A stretch of 64,000 nucleotides of DNA from Mesonia phycicola (lineage in GTDB: Bacteria; Bacteroidota; Bacteroidia; Flavobacteriales; Flavobacteriaceae): assembly GCF_900141885.1 (NCBI RefSeq), contig NZ_FQYY01000004.1:309312-373311 (forward strand), given 5' to 3'. Each line of letters starts with the position of its first letter. Position 1 is the stretch's first letter. The position numbers and the translations under genes are program-made. Positions 53,987-62,252 of the stretch are shown here, piece after piece. The notes below the pieces were generated by a model, which worked only from the letters and a program-made list of their open reading frames with translations, was not told where the DNA came from and did not search any database.

Positions 53987-54985
53987 CTACTTTGCTAAGT
54001 TAGGAATTAGCTTTTCTGCAAAACGGTTAAATGCTTCTATATGTGGCAAGTGCCCCACATTTTCTATTTCTTCTAATTTAGCTTGAGGTATTTTTTTTGC
54101 AATTTCTTTTCCTAATTTATTATACAACCCCATAGTAGATTTTACTTCTTCACTCACAAAACCTTTACCTAATGCTGTTCTATCTCTAGTACCTATAATT
54201 AAAAGTGTAGGAACTTTAATTTCTGAAAACTCATACACTACCGGTTGTGTAAAAATCATATCATAAGTTAAAGCAGAATTCCAAGCTATAAGATTATAAT
54301 CTTCATTTTTTGTCCATCCTGCTAAAATATTTACCCATTCATCATAAGCTGGTTTCCATTTACCATCGTAATAATTGGTTTTTTGGTATTTTTTAATTCC
54401 TTCGTAACTTTTCTTCTGTTCGCTTTTATACCAATCGTCTACAGACTGGTAAGGCACTTTTAATTTCCAATCTTCTAAACCTATAGGGTTAACTAACACC
54501 AATTGTTTTGTATAATCTGGATACATTAAAGTGAATCTTGTAGCTACCATACCTCCCATAGAATGGCCCAAAATAATTGGATTTTCTACGCCAATTTTTA
54601 TTAATAGATTCTTCGTATTTTCTGCTAATTGCTGAAAGGTATAATGAAAGTATACTGGTTTGGTAGATTTCCCGAAACCTATCTGATCTACTGCAACTAC
54701 TCTATATTTATTTTTTTTCAATAATTCTATAGTTGTTTCCCAATAAGCAATGTTAAAATTTTTACCGTGAAACAAAACAATGGTTTGTCCGTTCCAATTG
54801 GCAGGTTTTTCATCTACGTAAGCCATTTTCAAATCTTGTTGCTGTGCTTCAAAATTGAAAAAACTTACATTATAAGGATATTCATAATTAGAAAGATTTA
54901 CATCTAGAGTTTTAATTTTATCTTCTTGAGCAATAGATACAATCGAAATAAAGAAAAAAGATAGTGTAAATAAGATTCGTGTCAT
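53987..54985 (-). CDS. Exported alpha/beta hydrolase
   Basis: A 332-residue hydrolase with a signal peptide (FFISIVSIAQ). Catalytic features: oxyanion LFHGKNFNIAYW, the nucleophile elbow ILGHSMGGMVATRF (Ser), LLIIGTRDRTA (Asp) and ENVGHLPHIEAF (His). Close to lactonases and esterases of the C-C hydrolase type; substrate unknown. A perfect 10-bp hairpin (53965-53974 with 53980-53989) overlaps the stop codon, but no U-run follows, so termination there is uncertain. Confidence 0.9.
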   Translation of the reverse strand: MTRILFTLSFFFISIVSIAQEDKIKTLDVNLSNYEYPYNVSFFNFEAQQQDLKMAYVDEKPANWNGQTIVLFHGKNFNIAYWETTIELLKKNKYRVVAVDQIGFGKSTKPVYFHYTFQQLAENTKNLLIKIGVENPIILGHSMGGMVATRFTLMYPDYTKQLVLVNPIGLEDWKLKVPYQSVDDWYKSEQKKSYEGIKKYQKTNYYDGKWKPAYDEWVNILAGWTKNEDYNLIAWNSALTYDMIFTQPVVYEFSEIKVPTLLIIGTRDRTALGKGFVSEEVKSTMGLYNKLGKEIAKKIPQAKLEEIENVGHLPHIEAFNRFAEKLIPNLAK

Positions 54986-55012
54986 TTTTTAAGTATTAAT
55001 ATTTTTATTCAG

Positions 55013-55375
55013 TTAAAATAAATAAGGTATATAGATAATAAGACCTATGATAACTGCGGTAATTGCAGCAAAAAACACTGCCCCTGCAGCCATATCTTTG
55101 ATAAGTCCTATTTTTTTATGATAGTCTGGATGTATAAAATCTGCTATTTCTTCTATAGCGGTATTTGCTGCTTCTAAGCTTATTACCAAACCAATAGAAA
55201 ATATTTGAAACATCCATTCTACTGTGGTTATATTTAGATAAAAACCAATAGCTGTCATTAAAATAGCTATTATAATTTGTACCTGAATGGGCGGCTCTGT
55301 TTTTATTAAAATTAGAGCTCCCTTAAAAGCATAACCACAAGCTTTTATACGTTTTCCTAGAAAGGAGTTAAGCAT
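55013..55375 (-). CDS. dgkA: Diacylglycerol/undecaprenol kinase (DgkA family)
   Basis: A 120-residue, three-helix membrane kinase. The signature is complete: SLEAANTAIEEIADFIHPDY, KKIGLIKDMAAGAVFFAAI. In Gram-positive and Bacteroidota relatives the substrate is often undecaprenol; E. coli DgkA uses diacylglycerol. It lies two bases downstream of tpx and 27 upstream of the hydrolase. Confidence 0.92.
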   Translation of the reverse strand: MLNSFLGKRIKACGYAFKGALILIKTEPPIQVQIIIAILMTAIGFYLNITTVEWMFQIFSIGLVISLEAANTAIEEIADFIHPDYHKKIGLIKDMAAGAVFFAAITAVIIGLIIYIPYLF

Positions 55376-55377
55376 TA

Positions 55378-55878
55378 TTATAGAAGTGTTTTTAAAGCTG
55401 AAAGATAATTTGGTTCTTCTGCAATTTCTGTTACTTGTTGCGCGTGAAGTACTTTACCTTCTTCATCTAACACAATTACTACTCTAGATAATAGATTTTG
55501 AAAAGGACCATTTTCTATTTCTAATCCGTACTTTTTACCAAACTCTAAAGTTTGAAAATCTGATAGCATAATTACTTCTTTCAAATCTTCTGCTTTTACA
55601 AATCTTTTTTGTGCAAATGGCAAATCTCTAGAAATACATAAAACTTCTGTATTTTTTAAATCTTTAGCTCGTTTATTAAAATTACGCACAGAAGTAGCGC
55701 AAACATTAGTGTCTATACTAGGAAAAATATTAAGAATTAATCTTTTGCCTCTGTAATCTGTAAGATTTACAGTTTCTAAGTTTTGATTAATTAGATTAAA
55801 ATTTGGTGCTTTTTCTCCTTTTTGTGGTAGTTCACCTATGGTTTTAAAGTCTTCTCCTTTAAAAGTGATATGGGCCAT
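55378..55878 (-). CDS. tpx: Thiol peroxidase Tpx
   Basis: A 166-residue atypical 2-Cys peroxiredoxin. Peroxidatic Cys in FPSIDTNVCATSVRNFN, resolving Cys in TEVLCISRDLPFAQKRF, and the RVVIVLDEEGKVLHAQ strand. It reduces hydrogen peroxide and alkyl peroxides with thioredoxin. It begins a new transcript after the terminator that ends the Prx-Trx-DUF6952 operon, and is followed by dgkA two bases later. Confidence 0.94.
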   Translation of the reverse strand: MAHITFKGEDFKTIGELPQKGEKAPNFNLINQNLETVNLTDYRGKRLILNIFPSIDTNVCATSVRNFNKRAKDLKNTEVLCISRDLPFAQKRFVKAEDLKEVIMLSDFQTLEFGKKYGLEIENGPFQNLLSRVVIVLDEEGKVLHAQQVTEIAEEPNYLSALKTLL

Positions 55879-55935
55879 GTTTTTATTTTAAAAGTACAAA
55901 GAAACCCTAAATATCTTATTAAAGCTTTCATAAAA

Positions 55936-55965
55936 AAAAGGGCTACCTATAATGGTAACCCTTTT
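55936..55965 (-). terminator. Intrinsic terminator of the Prx-Trx-DUF6952 operon
   Basis: AAAAGGGCTACC-TATAAT-GGTAACCCTTTT hairpin with one mismatch; on the minus strand it ends in an eight-U run. Confidence 0.85.
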
Positions 55966-55993
55966 CCAACCTAATAATTATTGGATAAAATAA

Positions 55994-56242
55994 TTATTTA
56001 TCTATAGAACCCATCACTTTTTTTACAAAGTTATTGGCTGCGTCTCTTTCTGGTACTCCTTGTTCAACCATATTGTGTACCTCTATAGCTCCACAAATAT
56101 TAGTGATTAATTCACCTATTACGTCCATATCTGTTTCAGAGCATGAACGATGTTCTGTATAAGATTCTAAAACCTCAACAGCGTGCTCTAACTTTTCTTT
56201 ATCGTTATTTTTCTGAAAATGTTTAATTACCGGTAACTTCAT
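55994..56242 (-). CDS. DUF6952 family protein
   Basis: An 82-residue soluble protein (MKLPVIKHFQKNNDKEKLEH, then a helix-rich body with HRSCSETDMDVIGELITNIC, ending KKVMGSIDK). Two cysteines. The family has no known role but regularly follows this type of thioredoxin gene, and here overlaps it by 20 bases, so a redox partner role is possible. Confidence 0.82.
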   Translation of the reverse strand: MKLPVIKHFQKNNDKEKLEHAVEVLESYTEHRSCSETDMDVIGELITNICGAIEVHNMVEQGVPERDAANNFVKKVMGSIDK

Positions 56243-56537
56243 CTACTATTACTTTTAAAGATTCTAATTTGTTAGTTTGTACTTGGTTTACAAAACTTCC
56301 TCCTTTAAAGGTTGCGAAAGTTGGTAAATTATCCACTTTTGCTAATTTTCTTGATTCTGGATATTTTTCTGCATCTACCAAAATGAATTTTACATTTTCA
56401 TTTTCTGAAGCTAATTTTTTAAACTTAGGCTTCATTAATCGGCAGTTTCCACACCATCCAGCCATATATTGTACTACTACAGTATCATTACCTGATACAA
56501 TTTCGTTTAAATTATCTTGGTCTAACTCTTGTAACAT
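56223..56537 (-). CDS. Thioredoxin-like protein (CGNC active site)
   Basis: 104 residues from the ATG at 56537 (MLQELDQDNLNEIVSGNDTV); a GTG-initiated longer frame begins inside the upstream hairpin region. The thioredoxin fold is clear: VVQYMAGWCGNCRLMKPKFK (CGNC instead of CGPC), ENVKFILVDAEKYPESRK, and cis-Pro in VDNLPTFATFKGG. It presumably reduces the peroxiredoxin encoded upstream; the DUF6952 gene overlaps its end. Confidence 0.9.
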   Translation of the reverse strand: MLQELDQDNLNEIVSGNDTVVVQYMAGWCGNCRLMKPKFKKLASENENVKFILVDAEKYPESRKLAKVDNLPTFATFKGGSFVNQVQTNKLESLKVIVDEVTGN

Positions 56538-56564
56538 AGCGTTTGTTTTTTGTTGGTTAAATAA

Positions 56565-56590
56565 TACCGGCAAACTCACATCTGCCGGTA
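56565..56590 (-). terminator. Hairpin between peroxiredoxin and thioredoxin genes
   Basis: TACCGGCA (56565-56572) pairs perfectly with TGCCGGTA (56583-56590). On the minus strand only a weak U-rich tail follows, so it may be a partial terminator that lowers thioredoxin expression relative to the peroxiredoxin. Confidence 0.45.
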
Positions 56591-56626
56591 AACTTATTTT
56601 CTCTTTGTTATAGCAATTTTAATTTC

Positions 56627-57265
56627 TTAGTTAGAAGCTAAGTAAGAAGATACACCTTCTCTATCTGCTTTCATTGCAGTTTTACCTTCTTCCCAGTTTG
56701 CTGGACATACTTCTCCGTGTTTTTGTACGTGAGAGTAAGCATCAATCATTCTAATAAACTCGCTTACATTTCTACCTAATGGCATGTGGTTTACACCTTC
56801 GTGAAAAACAGTACCCTCTTCATCAATTAAATATGTTGCACGAAAAGAAACGTTATCACCATCAATAGTATAAGCTCCTGTTTCTTCATCATATCTCTCG
56901 TTAGTAGCATCTAAAATACCTAATCTTGAGCTTAAGTTTCTGTTAGAATCTGCTAAAATTGGGTAAGTAACACCTTCAATACCACCATTATCTTTAGAAG
57001 TATTTAACCAAGCAAAGTGAACCTCTGCAGTGTCACAAGAAGCACCAATTACAATTGTGTTTCTTTTTTCAAACTCAGGTAATGCCTCTTGGAAAGCGTG
57101 AAGCTCAGTTGGACATACATAAGTAAAATCTTTTGGGTACCAGAAAAGAACAACTTTCTTGTTATTTTTTTTAGCTTCTTCTAAAACGTTAATTTTAAAA
57201 GTATCACCCATTTCATTCATTGCGTTTACTTCTAAATCTGGAAATTTTTGACCTACAATAGACAT
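56627..57265 (-). CDS. 2-Cys peroxiredoxin (AhpC/Prx1 type)
   Basis: A 212-residue peroxiredoxin that reduces peroxides. The peroxidatic Cys lies in FWYPKDFTYVCPTELHAFQE, and a C-terminal resolving Cys in QKHGEVCPANWEEG, placing it in the typical 2-Cys group. Also LPEFEKRNTIVIGASCDTAE and HFAWLNTSKDNGG. First gene of the operon with thioredoxin and DUF6952. A TACTTTTG box at 57308-57315 (minus strand) is a plausible promoter. Confidence 0.94.
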   Translation of the reverse strand: MSIVGQKFPDLEVNAMNEMGDTFKINVLEEAKKNNKKVVLFWYPKDFTYVCPTELHAFQEALPEFEKRNTIVIGASCDTAEVHFAWLNTSKDNGGIEGVTYPILADSNRNLSSRLGILDATNERYDEETGAYTIDGDNVSFRATYLIDEEGTVFHEGVNHMPLGRNVSEFIRMIDAYSHVQKHGEVCPANWEEGKTAMKADREGVSSYLASN

Positions 57266-57307
57266 AGTTACTTAATTTTTTAGTTAATGTTGTTTTTTTG
57301 TGTACTA

Positions 57308-57315
57308 CAAAAGTA
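57308..57315 (-). promoter_or_regulatory. Likely -7 promoter box for the peroxiredoxin operon
   Basis: TACTTTTG on the minus strand, 42 bases before the ATG; no clear -33 TTG. The rest of the 57.27-57.48 kb gap shows nothing else recognisable. Confidence 0.45.
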
Positions 57316-57477
57316 GAGCTTACTTACACTACATAAAACATATTTCACTTATAAAATTTTATTTCACTATAAGATTTAATTATACTTATTTTAAAAATCT
57401 ATAATTTTAAACTATTCAAGGTATTTTAGGTAGTTTTCAATCTAATAATTCTAAAGGTTTCCGTACTTTTATTTTCT

Positions 57478-58716
57478 ATGAAAACATTGATTAAAAACAT
57501 AAAAGAACTTATACAAGTTAGAGAAAACAACGTCTCTAAGCTTAGTGGTAAACAAATGTCTACTCTCCCTACTATAAGTAATGCTTGGTTACTTATAAAA
57601 GATGATATTATTGAAGATTATGGTAAAATGGAATCTCTTCCTTCTTTAAAAGAGGTTACAGTTATAGATGCTGCGGGCAAAACGGTACTACCCTCTTGGA
57701 TAGACTCACACACACACCTAGTTTATGCTGGTAATAGAGAGCAAGAGTTTGTAGATAGAATTAAAGGTTTATCTTATGAAGAGATTGCTGCTAAAGGTGG
57801 AGGTATAATTAATAGTACTGCTAAATTACAACAAGCAAGTGAAGACCAACTTTTTGAACAAGCCAGTATTAGATTAGAGCAAGTTATAAAAATGGGAACT
57901 GGTGCTATTGAAATTAAATCTGGCTACGGCCTTACTACTGAGGCAGAGTTGAAAATGCTTAGAGTAGCCAAAAGATTACAAAAACATTATCCCATCACTA
58001 TTAAAACTACTTTTTTAGGAGCCCACGCAGTACCAAAAGAATTTCAAGCAAATAAAAAAGAATATGTAAATGAAGTATGCAATGTGATGCTGCCTAAAAT
58101 TGCTGAAGAAAACCTAGCAGATTATATTGATATATTTTGTGAGAAAGGTTATTTTGATTTAGAAGATACCAAACAAGTATTAGAAGCTGGTAAAAAATAT
58201 GGTATTCGTGGTAAAATTCATGTAAATCAATTTAATGCAATTGGCGGAGTACAATTAGGTGTAGATTATGATGTACTTTCTGTAGATCATCTAGAAGTTA
58301 TGAAAGAAGAAGACATAGATGCTCTTAAAAACACAAATACCATGCCTGTTGGTTTACCTTCTTGCTCATTATATATAGACATCCCTTACGCCCCTACAAG
58401 AAAAATGATTGATGCAGGTTTACCAGTAGCATTGGCCACAGATTATAACCCTGGTAGTTCTCCCAACGGAAATATGAATTTAGTAATTTCTCTCGCGTGT
58501 ATAAAAATGGGAATGACACCAGAAGAAGCTATTAATGCTTCTACTATTAATGCGGCATACGCTATGGGAATAGAAAAAACTCACGGAAGCATTACCAAAG
58601 GTAAAAAAGCAAATTTAATTATTACAGACGCTATCCCTAGCTACGGATTTTTACCTTACTCGTTTGGTAATAATCACATAAGCCAAGTAATATTGGCAGG
58701 TAAAATAGTTGAATAA
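57478..58716 (+). CDS. hutI: Imidazolonepropionase
   Basis: Third enzyme of histidine degradation; hydrolyses 4-imidazolone-5-propionate to N-formimidoyl-glutamate. 412 residues of the amidohydrolase superfamily: metal motif SWIDSHTHLVYAGNREQEF, AIEIKSGYGLTTEAELKML, FLGAHAVPKEF, KIHVNQFNAIGGVQLG and VALATDYNPGSSPNGNM. It is followed 12 bases later by hutG. HutH and HutU are not in the window. Confidence 0.96.
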   Translation: MKTLIKNIKELIQVRENNVSKLSGKQMSTLPTISNAWLLIKDDIIEDYGKMESLPSLKEVTVIDAAGKTVLPSWIDSHTHLVYAGNREQEFVDRIKGLSYEEIAAKGGGIINSTAKLQQASEDQLFEQASIRLEQVIKMGTGAIEIKSGYGLTTEAELKMLRVAKRLQKHYPITIKTTFLGAHAVPKEFQANKKEYVNEVCNVMLPKIAEENLADYIDIFCEKGYFDLEDTKQVLEAGKKYGIRGKIHVNQFNAIGGVQLGVDYDVLSVDHLEVMKEEDIDALKNTNTMPVGLPSCSLYIDIPYAPTRKMIDAGLPVALATDYNPGSSPNGNMNLVISLACIKMGMTPEEAINASTINAAYAMGIEKTHGSITKGKKANLIITDAIPSYGFLPYSFGNNHISQVILAGKIVE

Positions 58717-58728
58717 ATAATAACGTAT

Positions 58729-59706
58729 ATGAAAAATTTCAACTTTTATAGCACAGAGAAAGTAACAAATTTTATTTCGTACAGAGAAGGAGAAACTAAA
58801 TTTGGAGAAGCACTCACATTTCTACGTAATTTTGAAGAGTTAGAAAAATCTGATGCTAAATATGTAATTTTTGGTATCCCTGAAGACATTGGGGTTCGTG
58901 GTAATTTTGGAAAACCAGGTACTGCAAAAGCTTGGGATGCTTTTTTAAAATCATTCTGCAATATTCAAGTAAATAAATACAACAACCCTGAGCAATGCAT
59001 TATTTTAGGAGAAATTGATTGCTCTTCTTATAACGAGGCTGCTTTAAACACGACTTCTAAAAGTGAACTGGGAGAAATTGTAGAAAAAATAGATCTGCAA
59101 GTAGCTACAGTGGTAGAGAAAATAGTAAGTTTAGGCAAAATTCCTATTATTATTGGTGGCGGACATAATAACGCTTACGGAAATATTAAAGGAACTTCTA
59201 CGGCATTAAAAAAAGCCATTCACGTTTTAAATTTAGATGCACATACAGATTTAAGAAAAACAGATTACAGACATAGTGGTAATGGTTTTAAATATGCCAA
59301 AAAAGAAGAATACTTAGATAAATATGCTATTGTAGGTTTACACAAAAATTACACGCCTCAATATATTTTTGAAGAAATGGATAGTGATAAACACATTAAC
59401 TATAGCTTTTTAGAAGAATTTTTACATCTTACTACCATACAAAAACTTATTAAATTTCAAAAAGCAACAGATTTTGTAAAGAATCAATTTGGACTAGAAG
59501 TTGATTGTGATAGTATTAAAAATTTTGATAGTAGCGCAATAACACCAAGTGGATTTAGTGTTAACGAAGTTAGAAGCTTTATTAAACTCTCTAAAAAACA
59601 AAAGGTTTTATATCTTCATTTATGCGAAGCCTCTCCAGAAAATAACCCTACGATTGGCAAAGCGTTAAGCTATTTTGTGTCAGATTTTATAAGAGAAGAA
59701 GAATAA
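58729..59706 (+). CDS. hutG: Formimidoylglutamase (arginase family)
   Basis: 325 residues. Hydrolyses N-formimidoyl-L-glutamate to glutamate and formamide. Binuclear-manganese motifs: IPIIIGGGHNNAYG, HVLNLDAHTDLRKTD and the later LEVDCDSIKNF (DxD). The context with hutI supports HutG over agmatinase or arginase. It ends directly at the start of the GNAT gene. Confidence 0.92.
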   Translation: MKNFNFYSTEKVTNFISYREGETKFGEALTFLRNFEELEKSDAKYVIFGIPEDIGVRGNFGKPGTAKAWDAFLKSFCNIQVNKYNNPEQCIILGEIDCSSYNEAALNTTSKSELGEIVEKIDLQVATVVEKIVSLGKIPIIIGGGHNNAYGNIKGTSTALKKAIHVLNLDAHTDLRKTDYRHSGNGFKYAKKEEYLDKYAIVGLHKNYTPQYIFEEMDSDKHINYSFLEEFLHLTTIQKLIKFQKATDFVKNQFGLEVDCDSIKNFDSSAITPSGFSVNEVRSFIKLSKKQKVLYLHLCEASPENNPTIGKALSYFVSDFIREEE

Positions 59707-60174
59707 ATGAATCTTGAAATTATAGAATTTACTCCTGCCTTAGCTACACATTTTGCTAGTCTTAATTTGGCTTGGCTAGAAAAAGACTTTGTAGTAGAAC
59801 CACACGATAAAGAAGTTTTATTAAACTGCAAAGAAGAAATAATAGAACAAGGTGGTAAAATTTTCTTTGCTAAATACCAAGAAACTATTGTTGGCACTTT
59901 TGCATTATTAAAATTAAACGCAAAGACTATAGAGCTTACCAAAATGGCAGTGCACGAAAATTATAGAGGTAAAAAAATAGGACAATTTATGCTGAAGTAT
60001 TTTCAGCAATATGCAAACGATAATAGTAACTATGAGTATTTGCTTTATTCTAACAAATTTTTAAAAAATGCTATTTATCTTTATCATAAGTTTGGATTTC
60101 AAGAAGCTAAACTAGAGAAAAATCCGCCTTACAAGAGGGCTGATATTAAAATGATTTATAAACCCCAACACTAG
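59707..60174 (+). CDS. GNAT family N-acetyltransferase
   Basis: 155 residues. Acetyl-CoA-binding region TKMAVHENYRGKKIGQFML (the RxxGxG/A motif, here YRGKKIG), with YLYHKFGFQEAKLEKNP toward the end. Substrate unknown. It starts immediately after the hutG stop, so it is probably cotranscribed with the hut genes. Confidence 0.88.
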   Translation: MNLEIIEFTPALATHFASLNLAWLEKDFVVEPHDKEVLLNCKEEIIEQGGKIFFAKYQETIVGTFALLKLNAKTIELTKMAVHENYRGKKIGQFMLKYFQQYANDNSNYEYLLYSNKFLKNAIYLYHKFGFQEAKLEKNPPYKRADIKMIYKPQH

Positions 60175-60179
60175 TAATT

Positions 60180-60971
60180 ATGAAAAACATATTTTTTATA
60201 GCCTGCTTAAGCCTTTCTTTATTTGCTTGCAAAGAAGAAAAAAAAGAGACACAAACAGAGCAAGAAATTTCTCCAGCAGTCACTAAAAACTTAGAAGAAA
60301 ACAAAAACGATTCTATTGCGGTAATGCCTGTAGAACACGCCTCTTTTGCTATAGAGCTTAATCAAAAAACTTTTTATTTTGATCCGGTTGGGGGTAGTGA
60401 AAAATTTTCTACCCTACCTAAACCAGATATTATTTTTGTAACAGATATTCATCCAGATCATTTAAACCCAGAAACACTTACAGAGTTTGTAGATAAAGAT
60501 TCTACGCTAACAATTGTTTGTCCGCAAGCAGTAAAAGATCAATTACCTACACACATTCAAAAAAATGCAGAAGTAATAAGCAACGGAGAAAAAAAATCTT
60601 GGTTAGGTGTAGAAGTAGAAGCCATACCTATGTATAATTTAAGAGAAGAAGCTCTTAAATACCATGCAAAAGGTCGTGGTAATGGCTATGTATTAAATGC
60701 AAACCAAAAACGTATTTATGTTTCTGGAGATACAGAAGATATACCAGAAATGCGTCATCTAAAAGATATTGACATAGCTTTTGTTTGTATGAATTTACCA
60801 TATACAATGCCTGTAGAAGCTGCTGCAGATGCTGTTTTAGATTTTAAACCTAAAAAAGTATACCCATACCATTATAGAGGGAAAGAAAAAATGAGCGACC
60901 CTAAACAATTTAAAAATATAGTTACTACTAATAATCCTGCCATTAAAGTGGAAATATTAGATTGGTACTAA
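60180..60971 (+). CDS. MBL-fold metallo-hydrolase lipoprotein (UlaG-like)
   Basis: 263 residues. Lipobox SLSLFAC (Cys 17) followed by a Lys/Glu linker. The metal motif is IIFVTDIHPDHLNPETL: the first His of the usual HxHxDH is Asp. Further ligands are suggested by YVSGDTEDIPEMR and KKVYPYHYRGKEK. Such DxHxDH variants occur in related Bacteroidota proteins, so the enzyme may still bind metal. It is an envelope-anchored hydrolase of unknown substrate. Confidence 0.85.
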   Translation: MKNIFFIACLSLSLFACKEEKKETQTEQEISPAVTKNLEENKNDSIAVMPVEHASFAIELNQKTFYFDPVGGSEKFSTLPKPDIIFVTDIHPDHLNPETLTEFVDKDSTLTIVCPQAVKDQLPTHIQKNAEVISNGEKKSWLGVEVEAIPMYNLREEALKYHAKGRGNGYVLNANQKRIYVSGDTEDIPEMRHLKDIDIAFVCMNLPYTMPVEAAADAVLDFKPKKVYPYHYRGKEKMSDPKQFKNIVTTNNPAIKVEILDWY

Positions 60972-60988
60972 TTTAAAGAAACCTAAAT

Positions 60989-61918
60989 ATGAAATATTTA
61001 TCACTTACCCCACTACTGTTACTTCTTCTCTGTACAAGTTGCGGCTCTAAAAAAGAAAAAGAAAAGGTAACTACCAAAGAACCTGTAGAATTTGCAGAGG
61101 TAGATTTTACAAAATCATATACAATTAACGATGATACATTTGGCACCAAAACCAGTGTTAGTTTAAAAGATAATCAACGAGTAATGATTACCAATGGTTT
61201 ACCTAACCATAGCACGGGAGAGTTTCCTAACCCGGGTAACCCAAACTCTATAAAAGCACAAGATTTAAAATATTCTTTCACTACAGAGCCTAAATTTTCT
61301 GGTGAAAGTAAATGGTCTAGAGAACCAGGTGTAGCTGTAAATGGTATTAAATTTGAACCTGAAACGGCAGAACGTTTTGTATGTGAAACTGGAGAGGTTT
61401 ATAAAATTGAAGCTATTCAAGATTTAGTAGATTTAGGCTTAGATTTTAATTTAGCACACGTACAACCTACGGGAGCCTACCATTATCATGGTGTACCTAA
61501 AGAATTGATTAAAAAACTTGATAAAGGTGAAGATATTATATTGGTAGGTTATGCTAAAGATGGTTTTCCTATCTATTATTCTAAGAGTGGTAAATATAAA
61601 CCTAGTTATGTACTTTCTGAAGATTTAAGAACAGGAGATGCTTGCAGTTACAAAAGTCCGACTAGTTCTTTAGAAAAAGAATTAAATAATACTCGACCTG
61701 ATGGTATTTTTGTTTCAGATTGGACATATGTAGAGGGAGAAGGACAGTTAGATGAGTGTAATGGCACTGAAATAAACGGAAGTTACGGATATTTTATAAC
61801 TGATGAATATCCTTATGTTAGCAGATGTTTAAAAGGTGTATTTAAAGAAGAGCACCCTGATGGTCCACCGCCAGGAGCTCATAATCACGGTGGTGCTCGT
61901 GCTCCGCATAACCACTAA
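60989..61918 (+). CDS. YHYH-domain lipoprotein
   Basis: 309 residues with lipobox LLLLCTSC (Cys 18). The YHYH motif is present (PTGAYHYHGVPKEL), with GYAKDGFPIYY after it, and a His-rich end GAHNHGGARAPHNH that may bind metal. The domain is of unknown function and found in secreted proteins. It is the last gene of the run from hutI, and is followed by a terminator. Confidence 0.87.
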   Translation: MKYLSLTPLLLLLLCTSCGSKKEKEKVTTKEPVEFAEVDFTKSYTINDDTFGTKTSVSLKDNQRVMITNGLPNHSTGEFPNPGNPNSIKAQDLKYSFTTEPKFSGESKWSREPGVAVNGIKFEPETAERFVCETGEVYKIEAIQDLVDLGLDFNLAHVQPTGAYHYHGVPKELIKKLDKGEDIILVGYAKDGFPIYYSKSGKYKPSYVLSEDLRTGDACSYKSPTSSLEKELNNTRPDGIFVSDWTYVEGEGQLDECNGTEINGSYGYFITDEYPYVSRCLKGVFKEEHPDGPPPGAHNHGGARAPHNH

Positions 61919-61943
61919 CACTAACATATTTTAAATATCACAA

Positions 61944-61979
61944 AAAACACTCATCTTTTAAATGATGGGTGTTTTTTTT
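61944..61979. terminator. Intrinsic terminator after the YHYH gene
   Basis: AAAAACACTCATC / GATGGGTGTTTTT stem (one G-T pair) with an 8-base loop and a long T-run. It marks the edge of the core block. Confidence 0.85.
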
Positions 61980-62080
61980 ATTTCTATGATATTTTATAGT
62001 TGCAACAAGTAATTTGTTGGAAAAAATCTTATTTATTGGAAAAAATCCTGAATTTAATTTTATTTTATATTTTATTTATC

Positions 62081-62128
62081 TAATTTTGAACCTCTTAAGT
62101 ATTTATTGTTTTTACACAAATACTTTTG
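62081..62128 (+). promoter_or_regulatory. Two -7 promoter boxes upstream of the recombinase leader
   Basis: TAATTTTG (62081-62088) and TACTTTTG (62121-62128) both match TAnnTTTG. The second would start transcription at about 62133, exactly where the structured leader begins. Confidence 0.5.
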
Positions 62129-62232
62129 CAAAAGGGATTGCAGCGGCATCCTTTTTTAAATGGCTATTTGTTTAGCCATTTAAAAAAGATATAGCGTAAA
62201 GCCCGACCTGAGCTTTTATAGTGAAGGTTTTG
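62129..62232 (+). ncRNA. Structured RNA leader upstream of the recombinase (Flavo-1-like?)
   Basis: The gap of 61.98-62.25 kb holds AAAAGGGAT-TGCAGCGGC-ATCCTTTT (62130-62155 region; a stem with one bulged G), then a perfect 15-bp hairpin (62152-62166 with 62173-62187, loop TTTGTT), then the block GATATAGCG-TAAAGCCCGACC. From memory, this combination of GGGAT...GCGG...ATCC and ATATAGCG...AAGCCCG recurs in Flavobacteria, possibly as the Flavo-1 RNA class. A -7 box at 62121-62128 precedes it. It ends about 20 bases before the recombinase ATG, so it would be its 5' leader or a separate small RNA. Not confirmed by any search. Confidence 0.5.
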
Positions 62233-62252
62233 CCCTAATAATATATATTACT

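Noticed and set aside
62152..62187. The 15-bp hairpin upstream of the recombinase as a simple terminator
   Set aside because: The right arm ends in A-rather than T-rich sequence in the plus direction and the element continues with further structure, so a leader RNA fits better.
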